This document shows positions 43,984 through 56,016 of a stretch of 64,000 bases of DNA, one piece after another. Position 1 is the stretch's first letter, and each line of letters begins with the position of its first letter. The stretch spans positions 1,364,001 through 1,428,000 of the forward strand of contig CP091064.1 in the NCBI GenBank assembly GCA_021907015.1, in the 5' to 3' direction. Origin of the DNA: Pectobacterium sp. PL152 (lineage in GTDB: Bacteria; Pseudomonadota; Gammaproteobacteria; Enterobacterales; Enterobacteriaceae). The notes beneath the pieces are model-generated. The model was not told where the DNA came from. It did not search any database and saw only the letters and a list, made by a program, of their open reading frames with translations. Made by a program: the position numbers and the translations under genes.

Positions 43984-45518
43984 ATGAGAGTGAATACACC
44001 TGTTACACAGCAGGAGTATCTGTTAGACATGGACACCATATTGATGTCCACGACAAATATTCACAGCCACATTACTTATGCCAACTCTGCCTTCATTAAG
44101 GTTAGTGGTTTTTCTGAAGAGCAGCTCATCAACCAGCCACACAATATTGTGCGTCACCCTGACATGCCTGTTGAAGCCTATGCCGACATGTGGTTTACGT
44201 TGAAACAAGGCGATAGCTGGACAGGGCTAGTGAAAAACCGCCGCAACAACGGCGACCACTACTGGGTTCGCGCCAACGTTACGCCGGTCTACCAGCAGGA
44301 GCATCTCGCGGGCTATATCTCGGTACGTAACACGCCCAGCGCAGAAGAGATCAAATCTGCCGAAGCGTTGTATAGCGCCGTGCAGAAAAAACAGGCGAGC
44401 AACCGCAAGTTCTACAAAGGGCTGGTGGTTCGCACCGGACTCTTTTCGCCACTGTCGCTATTGCAAAAGTTATCAGTCCGCTGGCGCTTACGCATCGCGG
44501 TATTGACGGCGGGGCTCATTCCCACGCTGCTTGCTTTCAGCGGCATGAATCCGCTGTGGCTACTGGCACTGGCGCTGTTACTCATTGTTATCCTGGATCA
44601 GTTGCTGCAAAAGCAAATTGCACAGCCCATCGGGATGATACTGAAGCAGGCTCAGCATGTGGTCTCAGGCCGTAAAGTAAAGCATATCCATCTGAATCGG
44701 GTAGACGAAATCGGTTTGCTACTGCGTTCCGTTAATCAGTTTGGCCTGAATTTGCATTCGCTTGTTGATGACGTCAGCACGCAGGTAAACGGTATTACCA
44801 ACGTCAGCCATAAGCTGGCGGAAAACAATATCGACCTGAATACGCGTACAGAAGAAACATCGGCAAACCTGCAACAAACCGCCGCCGCCATTGAAGAAAT
44901 TACCGTTGCCGTGCAGCAGAGTGCTGAAACGGCGGCACAGGCCACCACAATGGCTGAAGCTGCCAGCAGTACCGCGCTTAAAGGTGGCAATATCATGAAG
45001 GAAACCATCGGCATGATGGATTCCATTTCCAGCGCTAGCGACAAGATCGTTGATATCATTGGCGTGATAGACAGTATTGCCTTCCAGACTAACATCCTTG
45101 CACTGAATGCGGCGGTTGAAGCCGCGCGGGCTGGCGTACAGGGGCGGGGTTTGCCGTAGTGGCCGCCGAAGTGCGCAATTTAGCACAGCATTCCGCCTCT
45201 GCGGCCAAAGAGATTAAAGCGCTCATCGACGCCAACGTTGAAAGCGTGAAACAAGGCAGCACAATGGTAGAAAACGCGGGCAAACATATCAGCGATATCG
45301 TTGATGAAGTCTTGCAGGTCTCCACCATGATCAAAGAGATCAGCAACGCAACGCATGAGCAAACCTCGGCATTGGGCCTGATCAATACCTCTATTGCACA
45401 GATAGAACAAATGACACATCGCAATACTGATATGGTTACGCATTCAACAGAAGCCGCTGAAGGGCTAAACCTTCAGGCAAGGCGGCTGAATAGCGCGATT
45501 AACGTGTACGGTAGCTAA
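43984..45518 (+). CDS. aer: Aer-like aerotaxis receptor (PAS-MCP), frameshifted
   Basis: About 511 residues. N-terminal PAS domain with [23 protein letters not shown] and the FAD-contact style [21 protein letters not shown], then a hydrophobic anchor near residue 175, HAMP, and the methyl-accepting signalling domain with the hairpin tip [20 protein letters not shown]. It resembles E. coli Aer, which senses redox state through FAD. The frame breaks near 45150 (T3 should be T4), where [14 protein letters not shown] must be restored. It lies upstream of two FlxA-like genes with sigma-28 signals. Confidence 0.85.
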
Positions 45519-45624
45519 CGAACGTCATTCCTTCAATTGCAGCAAGGGAGCAGGAAGCACCCTTGCTGTATCTTCTTACTCGCCAAAAGTGCACAATACC
45601 CCTCGCCAATTTGTAAGCTTTTCG

Positions 45625-45651
45625 TAAAGAAAAGCATGACACAGCCGATAA
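45625..45651 (+). promoter_or_regulatory. Sigma-28 (FliA) promoter
   Basis: TAAAGAAA, 11 bases, GCCGATAA: close to a perfect match to the flagellar sigma-28 consensus (TAAAGTTT-N11-GCCGATAA). It is 35 bases before the first FlxA-like gene, placing it under flagellar late-class control. Confidence 0.85.
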
Positions 45652-45685
45652 CCGTTGGAGAATTGATTTATTTCAGGAGGAAGTG

Positions 45686-46095
45686 ATGCCCATTACAATG
45701 AATACGGTGTCAAACGTAACAGCGACGGCCTCTGCGGCCAATAAGCCTGCAACGAACAAGGCTTCATCTAATACAGAGAGTAAAGCTGCCTCTACCGCCG
45801 ATACGGGTAGTGGCGCGCAACAAAAATTGCCGCAATACAAAATCAAATCAAGCAACTGACTAACAAGCTAAAAGAGTTGGGTGCTAACGCTGCCGATGCG
45901 CAAAGTGAAGCCGAACGCAAACTCATCAAGCAGCAGCAGCAGATGATCCAGGCGCAAATTCAGGCGCTCTATGCCGAAATTGCCCGTATCCAAAAAGAAG
46001 AAGCAGAAAAGAAAGCAACCGAAGCTGCATTAAAATCGACATCGCAACAAACTGAAAATAAAGAAAAAAAAGGCGGAGTTGATATCTACGTCTGA
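45686..46095 (+). CDS. FlxA-like flagellar-class protein 1, frameshifted
   Basis: About 137 residues when one A is added to the A5 run near 45828. The N-terminal 45 residues are Ala/Ser/Thr-rich, then a coiled coil: KIAAIQNQIKQLTNKLKEL, ERKLIKQQQQMIQAQIQALY, and the C-terminal VDIYV. The coil and ending mark it as FlxA-like. FlxA is transcribed by FliA in E. coli; its function is unknown. AGGAGG lies six bases before the ATG. Its paralogue follows at 46298 and shares the QQQQ-IQAQIQALxAxIARxQ core. Confidence 0.75.
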
Positions 46096-46212
46096 CAGCA
46101 ATATCTGACGCATTCCCTTCTTTCTTTCTCTCCCTTTCCTGGCTGATACATTTTGTTACATGAGCTGTCAGGAAAGTGAGTATTTCATGCTTCATTGCCA
46201 ACAATATCCCCT

Positions 46213-46239
46213 TCGAGAAAGTGCTTAAATTGCCGATAT
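46213..46239 (+). promoter_or_regulatory. Candidate sigma-28 promoter of the second FlxA-like gene
   Basis: TCGAGAAA, 11 bases, GCCGATAT. The -10 half fits the sigma-28 consensus with one mismatch; the -35 half is weaker. The -10 overlaps the left stem arm of the terminator at 46231-46286. Confidence 0.5.
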
Positions 46240-46286
46240 AACGGCTTGTACCCCGAATAATTCGGGTATATCGGCATCTTTTTTTT
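46231..46286 (+). terminator. Rho-independent terminator directly before the second FlxA-like gene
   Basis: TGCCGATATA (46231-46240) pairs with TATATCGGCA (46267-46276); an inner stem CCCGAA/TTCGGG is nested. A T8 tract follows (46279-46286), and then at once the ribosome-binding AGGAGGG at 46289-46294 and ATG at 46298. Confidence 0.8.
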
Positions 46287-46297
46287 CAGGAGGGAAA

Positions 46298-46654
46298 ATG
46301 TCAAACACCATCAGCAATATCAGCGTATCGACAACAACAGCAAGCAGCAGTAAAAGCAGCAACACCTCAGAGCAACAGATTGCACAGCTAACCAAGCAGG
46401 TTCAGGCGCTTACCAAACAGGTGAGTAAACTGACCGAATCGGCCTCCAGCGCAGAAAGCGATGATGAACGTAAACTGATCGAACAGCAGCAGCAGGCCAT
46501 TCAAGCACAGATCCAGGCGTTACAGGCACAAATTGCCCGCTTGCAGAGTGAAAAATCAGAACAGCAGTCTGATTCCACCTCTTCGACTCAAAGTGCTAAA
46601 CAAGAAGGCGTTAACCGCCCGACAGCAGATAACCAGATTAATATCTACGTCTAG
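46298..46654 (+). CDS. FlxA-like flagellar-class protein 2
   Basis: 118 residues, intact. A Ser/Thr-rich N-terminal stretch (about 25 residues) precedes a coiled coil: EQQIAQLTKQVQALTKQVSKL, ERKLIEQQQQAIQAQIQALQAQIARLQ, then a polar tail ending INIYV. It is the paralogue of the gene at 45686 (same core, same C-terminal -IYV). AGGAGGG is four bases before the ATG. A terminator follows at 46690. Flagellar-regulon membership is inferred from the promoter pattern and family; biochemical role unknown. Confidence 0.75.
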   Translation: MSNTISNISVSTTTASSSKSSNTSEQQIAQLTKQVQALTKQVSKLTESASSAESDDERKLIEQQQQAIQAQIQALQAQIARLQSEKSEQQSDSTSSTQSAKQEGVNRPTADNQINIYV

Positions 46655-46689
46655 TCTGCGTCAGGGATGGGGTAGCAGGTAAATGTAAA

Positions 46690-46716
46690 AGGTCGCTTGA
46701 TTGAAGCGACCTTTTT
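46690..46716 (+). terminator. Rho-independent terminator after the FlxA-like pair
   Basis: AGGTCGCTT, loop GATT, GAAGCGACCT, then T5; 35 bases past the stop of the second FlxA-like gene. Confidence 0.9.
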
Positions 46717-46745
46717 CATCAGAAGTTACCGCAAGAAATGGATAA

Positions 46746-46966
46746 TCAGGAACGGGGCCGCTTCAGCGGTGTTACCAACCCTTGCAGACCCTCTATCTTG
46801 ATTGCCAGTGTAATTTGCATCAATTCCCTAAGCGACCGTTAGGAAATTCGTCCTTGCGGGAGAACCACAACAGGTACTCCTCAGGCAAATCAATCAGCAC
46901 TCGTCCTTTGTATTTACCAAAGGGCATTTGCATCGTGGCAATGTCTATCAGGTCTTCTTTTTCCAC
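46746..46966 (-). CDS. ypeB: YpeB-like DUF3820 protein, frameshifted
   Basis: About 73 residues, too broken to show as one frame. From the GTG at 46966 it reads MEKEDLIDIATMQMPFGKY, KGRVLIDLPEEYLLWFSRKD and EFPNGRLG, then needs one G added to the GGG near 46833 to continue LMQITLAIKIEGL to the TGA at 46746. This matches the DUF3820 family, whose E. coli member ypeB also sits directly behind ligA. It starts 3 bases after the ligA stop, so co-transcription is likely. Function of the family is unknown; the compact QMPFGKYKG motif is shared with a few nuclease-associated proteins. Confidence 0.8.
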
Positions 46967-46969
46967 CGC

Positions 46970-49053
<2,084 letters not shown>

Positions 49054-49155
49054 TTATGATTGTTATGATTCTCGCCCGTGATGTGCCAGAGCGAGAATCA
49101 TTAGCTTGCGGTCTGAACGGCGCCATGATGATTCAAGCGCCGTCAGTTTTATTTT

Positions 49156-50593
49156 TTAAGGTTTAGACGCGTTGGCTTTAATCGTGTTGATGATGTTCGT
49201 TGTGGAGCAGCCGTCCTCAAAGTTCAGGACTTTCACTTCACCACCGTTAGCCCAGACCTCTTCACTACCGGCGATTTCATGTGGCTGGTAGTCTCCGCCT
49301 TTCACCAGAATGTCCGGCAGAATACTGGCAATCAGGCGCTGCGGCGTATCTTCTTCAAACGGCACAACCCAGTCGACGGCTTCCAGCGCGCCCAGCACGA
49401 TCATCCGCTGCGGCAGCGGGTTGACGGGACGCGTTGGCCCCTTCAGGCGTTTGGTTGACGCATCGCTGTTGACTGCCACAATTAACCTATCGCCAAGTTT
49501 GCGGGCATTTGCCAGATAAGATACATGTCCAGCATGCAGAATATCGAAGCAGCCGTTGGTCATCACAATCTTTTTCGCCACGCTGGCGCGCCAGTTCAAC
49601 GGCCTTTTTCAGCTGTTCTTCTGTCATCACGCCAAATCCGGTGTCGGCACGGCCACGGATAGCATTTTCCAGCTCAATCGGCGTGACCGTTGATGTACCC
49701 AGCTTGCCAACGACGACGCCTGCTGCAGCATTCGCCAGGAAGCAGGCCTCTTCCAGCGGATTACCCGCCGCCAGCGCAGCGGCCAGCACACCAATGACGG
49801 TATCGCCGGCGCCGGTCACGTCATACACTTCCTGCGCCTGCGTAGGCAAATGCAGCGGTGCCTTGCCCGGCTGTAGCAGCGTCATCCCTTGCTCGGAACG
49901 GGTAATCAGCAACGCGGACAGATCGTAATCGGCCACCAGTTGCATACCGCGCTCAACCAGCTCGTCTTCCGTTTTGCAACGCCCTGCGACTGCTTCAAAC
50001 TCAGACAGGTTCGGCGTCAGCAATGTCGCGCCACGGTAACGGGCAAAATCCGTGCCTTTCGGGTCGATCAACACCGGAACGCCCGCGGCTTTTGCCGTCT
50101 GAATCATGGTTTGCACATGCGCTAATGCGCCTTTTGCATAGTCAGACAGCACCAGCGCACCAATTTTTGGCAGCGCCAGTTGAATACGCTCGATGATCGG
50201 CTGAGGATCAATGCCCTCAAAGCCTTCCTCAAAATCCAGTCGGATCAACTGCTGATTACGTGACAGCACGCGCAGTTTGGTGATCGTCGGATGCGTAGGA
50301 ACAGCGACAAAGTCGCACTTCACATTGACTTCGCCAAGTTTGGCATTCAGGGCGCGAGCGGCATCATCAATGCCCGTTAATCCCACCAAACGCGATCCCG
50401 CGCCCAATGCAGCGATGTTCATTGCGACGTTCGCCGCGCCGCCTGGGCGCTCTTCGATCGTATCCACCTTGACCACAGGCACGGGTGCCTCTGGTGAAAT
50501 TCGGCTGGTCGGCCCATACCAGTAACGATCCAGCATGACATCACCGACCACTAATACACCCGCTTGACGGAAATCAGGCAGCGTCACTTTCAT
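49156..50593 (-). CDS. hldE: Bifunctional heptose 7-phosphate kinase / heptose 1-phosphate adenylyltransferase HldE, frameshifted
   Basis: About 478 residues, cytoplasmic, making ADP-heptose for the lipopolysaccharide inner core. N-terminal PfkB-type kinase ([41 protein letters not shown] with catalytic Asp near 265) and a C-terminal cytidylyltransferase-like domain ([18 protein letters not shown]). The frame breaks at the junction near 49580: five A where six restore [12 protein letters not shown]. Start at 50593 follows GGAGTAGAGG. It is downstream of glnE on the same strand, as in E. coli. Confidence 0.95.
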
Positions 50594-50723
50594 CCTCTAC
50601 TCCAGGCTTATTTCGCATAATGCGCGTAATAATATCATAGGCACGTATCATACACGCCACTGCTGCGCGGCTCTTTGCTGAGCATGTGGCCGCATAACCC
50701 ATCATCATATAGTCAGGGGAAAC

Positions 50724-53577
50724 CTAGGCTCCCACTAACCACTTATTCCAACTCACCAGCACCTGTTCCCGCTCTGCAACAAACCGATCCTTGCTGACCC
50801 GGCCGGACAGTTCCTGCAAGGCCAGATGGTGCAGTTCGTTGCGCATGGTGACGTAGGCTAGCTTGAGCGCATTGGCTTCGCTCTCTTCCATCACGCCATA
50901 CTGCGCCATCAGTTCCAGAATGCGCACATTGTCTGACCAGCGGGTCAAACGCGGTTCCTGAGCGGCGTAACGCAGCACCAGATACTGGGCAATAAATTCA
51001 ATATCTGTAATGCCGCCCGCATCCGTTTTGATATCAAAGAGCGCTTTATCTTTGTTCGCCAGATGCTGACGCATTTTTTCCCGCATTTCTCGCACTTCAG
51101 TCCGCAGAGTATCCGCATCGCGCTCTGCACACAGAATGCCGCGGCGAATAGACTCAAAGGTCTGCTGCACGCCACTTTCGCCGTACACCATACGCGCACG
51201 CACCAGCGCCTGATGCTCCCATGTCCACGCTTCATTGCGCTGATACTCATCAAAGGCTTCAACCGTACTCACCAGCATACCCGCCGCGCCCGATGGCCGC
51301 AGACGGGCATCCACTTCGTACAAAATGCCTGATGACGTCCGGGTGCTAAACAGGTGCATCACACGCTGCGCGAGGCGCAGGTAGAACTGGCGGCCATCAA
51401 TACTGCGTTCGCCATCCGTCATCACATCCGACGGGCAGTCCAGCAAGAACACCAGATCCAGATCGGAGCTATACCCCAGTTCCCAGCCGCCGAGCTTGCC
51501 ATAGGCAATAACGGCAAACCCACGGCCTTCACGGTGCTGTAAATGGGACGGCTGGCCGTAGCGCGCCACCATCTGTCCCCACGCTTGCTGAACCACTGCC
51601 GCGATAATCGCTTCCGCCAAATACGTTAAGTGATCGCTCACTTTCATCACGGGCAGTACGCCGCCGATATCCCCTGCGGCGATGCGCAGTTGCTGCGACT
51701 GTTTAAACTGGCGAACCGCTTCCAGCTGCTGTTCTTCATCATCCTCAGGTACGCGCATCAAATACTGACGTAGCTCATCGGCATACGCGCCCGGTGCCGT
51801 CGGTTGATACAGCGTTGACGCATCGAGCAATTCATCCAATAGAAGGGGGTAGCGCGCCAGTTGGCTAGCAACCATCGGCGAAGCCGCACACAGGCGAATC
51901 AGTTGACCGAGCGCAGAACGGGACTCCAGCAACAGTTCGAGATAGGTGGTACGCGTGACGATTCCCAGCAGTAACGGCGTCAAACGAGACAGCACGCTAT
52001 CGGCTTCCTGACGAGCACAGACCTCCGCCAGCAAGCACGGCATGAGCTGATCCAGCACATCCCGCCCGCGTGGCCCAATTGTGCGTTTCGCCACATCGTG
52101 GCGGAATTCCACAATCGTCCGCATCAGCTTCTCACGCACGGTTTCCGTAAGATGTGGCGTCAGCGGAGCCAGTTCACCGTCATCCAGCGTATCCTGCCAT
52201 AGGCTGCTGTAGCTGCTATGTTCGGGGATATCATTATTGTCCGGCGCATCATCGCCAATCAGATCGTCAAATACGTGGCGCACCGCCTGCATATGCTCTG
52301 AAAGCCTAGATTGCAGCGTGTCCCAACTGTCGCATCCCATTCCCCATGCCAGACGCTGCTGGTTCAGTTCATCACCCGGCAGCGTTTGCGTCTGCTCATC
52401 GGCAATGGCCTGCAACAGGTTCTCCAGGCGGCGCAGAAACAGGTAAGCAGTGCTGAGATCGAGCACCTGTTGCGGCGTTAATAACCCCAGCGCCCCTACA
52501 TGCTGGAGCGTAGGTAGCAGCGAGCGTCCCTGTAATCCCGGCTCACGTCCGCCACGAATCAGTTGGAAAACCTGCGTAATAAATTCGATTTCGCGAATCC
52601 CACCGGCACCCAGTTTGATGTTGTTGCGCAGATCCCGGCGACGCACCTCGCGGGCAATCATACTCTTCATATTTCGCAGCGACTGGATCACGCTGAAATC
52701 GATATAGCGGCGGAAGACGAAGGGTTTCAGCGTGCTACGCAGTTCCTGACTGTAAGCATCGTCCATTCCGCCCATCAGGCGCGCTTTGACCATCGCATAG
52801 CGTTCCCAGTCGCGGCCCTGCTCCTGATAATAATCTTCCATCGCCGCAAAACTGAGCACCAGCGGGCCGCTGTCACCAAAGGGACGTAGCCGCATATCCA
52901 CACGGTAAACAAAACCATCAACGGTCGGCTGATCCAGCACCTTAATGAGTCGCTGCCCCAGACGCGTGAAGAACTGTGCGTTATCCAGCTCGCGCCGTCC
53001 GCCTTGTGTATGACCATTTTCGGGATAGACGAAGATCAGATCGATGTCCGAAGAAAAATTAAGCTCTCCCCGCCCAGTTTTCCCATGCCAAGAATCAGCA
53101 GAGGCTGCGCCACACCCTGCGCATTGCAAGGTGTCCCCATTCACGGCAACAGGCCTGATATAACCAGCTTCTGGCCGCCACAATCACCACCTCAGCCAAT
53201 TCACTCAACTGACGCAACGTGTGTTCCGTGGTACTGGTTTGCAGCGCCTGCGACCACGCAATTCGCGCCAACATATGGCGACGAAACCGACGCAATGCCG
53301 CCATCAACGCATTTTCATCGTTAACATCGGCCAGGGCGTTACTTAACCAGTCGGCGTAGTGCTGCCACTCTTCGGGCTGCGGCGGTTGCTGATGAATCCT
53401 TTGCCACCAGTCAGGATGCAGCGCAAGCGCATCGCTGACAAAATCGCTCAATGCCAAAACAGCGGCGTCGCTGTCCGTTATCGGTTCATCAGGTGCGGCT
53501 TCCCGCAAACGCGAGAGCGCACGTTGAGATTGTTCCGTCAGAAGCAAAGGTAAAGCAGGCAAAGGAAGTATCGGCAT
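50724..53577 (-). CDS. glnE: Bifunctional glutamine synthetase adenylyltransferase/adenylyl-removing enzyme GlnE, frameshifted
   Basis: About 950 residues. It adenylylates and de-adenylylates glutamine synthetase in answer to PII and glutamine. Two nucleotidyltransferase domains: the N-terminal deadenylylase with [17 protein letters not shown] and the C-terminal adenylylase with [17 protein letters not shown], each followed by a helical GlnE-type domain. The frame is broken near 53140 and near 53070, both in G4 runs where five G give [20 protein letters not shown] and then KLGG-GELNF. It precedes hldE by 130 bases and follows ygiF. Confidence 0.94.
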
Positions 53578-53629
53578 GGGGGTTCCCTTGATGCGCCGCC
53601 TATCCTCACTGACAAGCGGCAGTTAACGG

Positions 53630-54967
53630 TTACTGTGACTGTCCGCCGCTATGTAGCCAGAACGGAGACAAGGCCAGCGCCTCTTTACGGTAGGCTTCCA
53701 GATACACGGAAGGCGCCTTTCCGGCAGCAAGCCGCTCAATTTCCTGAAGTAAGATCCGCCAGTGTTCAATGTAGGCTTCCACCTGTTCCGCCGGATACGC
53801 GCCGGACAAGAGAAGGAAAGCGCAGATACTACGTTGCAGACGAGGGATTTGCTGTTCGTACTGAATTTCCGTCAACTTAGAAGAAAAGGCGCTTTTCAGA
53901 TCCGCTGTGCTGCGGCTTAGCATAATGTCGGCAAAGCGTTTGAACGAACCCTGTAGCTTAATGCGATCTTTATTATCCATATGGTCACGCCAGCCAGACT
54001 CGATCAGCCAGGAAGTCAGTACCAACTTACTTTGCAGGTAGTCGACGCTGTAGCACACTTCCGCGCCATCGGCGCTTTGTAGCCGGGCTTCCAAAGTGGC
54101 GAGTGCAGAGCGAAAAAGCGTAGTGACCTTGCGTAACACAACGCCCCCTACGAGCACCAGCATTTCGCGCATTAACGCACTGGCTTCTGGCAGGGCTTCA
54201 CGGGCAGAGGCATTTCCTCTTACCCACAGTTCTTCGTGGTATTGCCAGTGACTCAACCCCAGTTCCAGCGCCGCGCGGATAGCCTGATCGATATTGGTTT
54301 TTGGATCCACAACCAATCGATTGAGAGGCAGACATTCACGAACGGGATTACCTGTAGCCAGATGGTATCCACGCGCCGCCTTACTCAGGCTACCCTGCCG
54401 CATACCACCAAATTCTGCGATTTCCTTTGCCAGTTCCAGTAGGTGCGTAGTCTGACCAATCTTAAGTTCCATCTCCAATTCGCACAGCGGTTCACTCAGG
54501 TCGCCAGCACGAATTTCACCACGATCTAACGCAACTTCAATCACGCTTTGATAGTAAGTAAATACCCACTTTTCACGCGTAAAATCTGTGCTAAACAGCG
54601 GCTTGAGCGATGATTGCAGCGCCTCAACATCGCAATCCTCCGGCCAGACTTCCGCCGGAAACAGGCTGAGATCCAGCTCGGCTTTCTCCAGCTCAACATT
54701 ATATTCAGGGTGTTGATGCAGCCCGCCAATCACCTTACCGGCCGTTTTCGCCGTCATTTCGTAGCGTTCATTTTCGCCGCGAATACGCAGGCCGATGCCA
54801 TTACGGCGCAGGTAATTATCCGCCGTTTCATAATAGGTATTGCTCAGACGCTGAGCACGCATGTGCTCATACTGACTGTAATCACTCTCCCAGTCAGCCA
54901 ATTGCGTCAGCAGCGATTCAACGCTGTCGGGATGAACAATAAACTTCAGCTCAATTTCTTCACTCAT
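53630..54967 (-). CDS. ygiF: Inorganic triphosphatase YgiF (CYTH-CHAD)
   Basis: About 445 residues. N-terminal CYTH domain with the ExExK signature in EEIELKFIV, then NTYYETADNYL, LRIRGENERYEMTAK and ETK-like strands of the triphosphate tunnel; C-terminal helical CHAD domain rich in His/Arg. The E. coli homologue hydrolyses inorganic triphosphate. Start at 54967 (MSEEIELKF) is chosen by family; an ATG three codons upstream has no better ribosome site. It is immediately upstream of glnE and divergent from the ygiM-like gene. Confidence 0.93.
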   Translation of the reverse strand: MSEEIELKFIVHPDSVESLLTQLADWESDYSQYEHMRAQRLSNTYYETADNYLRRNGIGLRIRGENERYEMTAKTAGKVIGGLHQHPEYNVELEKAELDLSLFPAEVWPEDCDVEALQSSLKPLFSTDFTREKWVFTYYQSVIEVALDRGEIRAGDLSEPLCELEMELKIGQTTHLLELAKEIAEFGGMRQGSLSKAARGYHLATGNPVRECLPLNRLVVDPKTNIDQAIRAALELGLSHWQYHEELWVRGNASAREALPEASALMREMLVLVGGVVLRKVTTLFRSALATLEARLQSADGAEVCYSVDYLQSKLVLTSWLIESGWRDHMDNKDRIKLQGSFKRFADIMLSRSTADLKSAFSSKLTEIQYEQQIPRLQRSICAFLLLSGAYPAEQVEAYIEHWRILLQEIERLAAGKAPSVYLEAYRKEALALSPFWLHSGGQSQ

Positions 54968-55288
54968 AGCATTCACAACACCAAAACTGCATTCATTATC
55001 CTGTCAGTAAATAACATTTTACTTCAGCTTACTACTCTTACCGCACACACTCTTTTTCACCTGCGAACAAGCGCGCATTTCTTATGCAAAGCTGCCATCC
55101 GCGACACTGCTTTCCCCGCTTAAACACGCCGCTCACCGCCTTCTAAGAACCTATCCCAGTGGACGTTATTGGGGATGAAATGGCCCTCATGCGCAGGTTC
55201 TAAGACAGTTCTCATTTCGGTTTATACATTGCCTCGTCAGACTTAAGCCTCTACTATCAGACCACCATTAACGCAACATGATGATCTT
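54968..55288. other. Divergent promoter region of ygiF and the ygiM-like gene
   Basis: About 320 bases. It contains AAGAACCT/AGGTTCT-like inverted segments around 55146-55205 (GAACCTATCCCAGTGG, then GCGCAGGTTCTAAG). No gene is evident. Promoters for both flanking genes are expected but not clearly defined. Confidence 0.35.
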
Positions 55289-55909
55289 ATGCAGAAATTA
55301 GGCTTACTCTGTTTTACTTTATTTTCTCTCACGCTGAGCTGGACCGCACAGGCGGAAGAAAAACGCTATATTTCCGATGAGTTATTGACGTATGTCCACA
55401 GCGGCCCAGGCAATCAATATCGTATCGTCGGCACACTGAATGCGGGTGCAGAGGTCACGTTGCTCAGCGTTAATGAAAACGCGGGCTATGCGCAGATCCG
55501 TGATGACAAAAACCGCACTACCTGGATTCCTCTCGACCAGCTTAGCAATACGCCGAGCCTGCGCACGCGGGTGCCGGAGCTGGAAAATCAGGTCAAAGAC
55601 CTGACGGACAAACTCAATAATATCGATCAGACCTGGAACCAGCGCACCGCTGATATGCAGCAGAAAGTCGCTGCCAGCGATGGCGTTATCAACGGATTAC
55701 GTCAGGAAAATCAGGATCTGAAAAATCAGCTTATCATTGCGCAGAAGAAAGTCAGCGCGGCGAATGTCCAGCTTGATGATAAGCAGCGCACCATCATTCT
55801 ACAGTGGTTTATGTACGGCGGCGGCGTTGCTGGCATAGGCTTGCTACTGGGTCTGCTGCTGCCACACATCATCCCTCGCAAGAAGAAAAATGACCGTTGG
55901 ATGAGCTAA
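55289..55909 (+). CDS. ygiM: YgiM-like SH3-domain inner-membrane protein (TIGR04211 family)
   Basis: 206 residues. Signal peptide (LGLLCFTLFSLTLSWTAQAEE), bacterial SH3 domain (YVHSGPGNQYRIVGTLNAGAEVTLL) from residue 30 to 90, a coiled coil (ENQVKDLTDKL to KVSAANVQLDDK) and a C-terminal membrane anchor (WFMYGGGVAGIGLLLGLLLP) with a basic cytoplasmic tail (PRKKKNDRW). The domain order matches E. coli YgiM, which also precedes cca. A role near the cell wall is likely; the exact function is not known. Confidence 0.88.
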   Translation: MQKLGLLCFTLFSLTLSWTAQAEEKRYISDELLTYVHSGPGNQYRIVGTLNAGAEVTLLSVNENAGYAQIRDDKNRTTWIPLDQLSNTPSLRTRVPELENQVKDLTDKLNNIDQTWNQRTADMQQKVAASDGVINGLRQENQDLKNQLIIAQKKVSAANVQLDDKQRTIILQWFMYGGGVAGIGLLLGLLLPHIIPRKKKNDRWMS

Positions 55910-55919
55910 TCGAAATAAG

Positions 55920-55943
55920 TGCCTGCTTCTTGCAGGCATTTTT
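55920..55943 (+). terminator. Rho-independent terminator after ygiM
   Basis: TGCCTGC, short loop, GCAGGCA, then T5; ten bases after the ygiM stop. Confidence 0.85.
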
Positions 55944-56016
55944 CTTGCAGCCAACGCGGGGACGCAAAGATGGTAGTATGTGGTGAAATATTGGTTATTG
56001 ATTCAGGAGCCCGACG

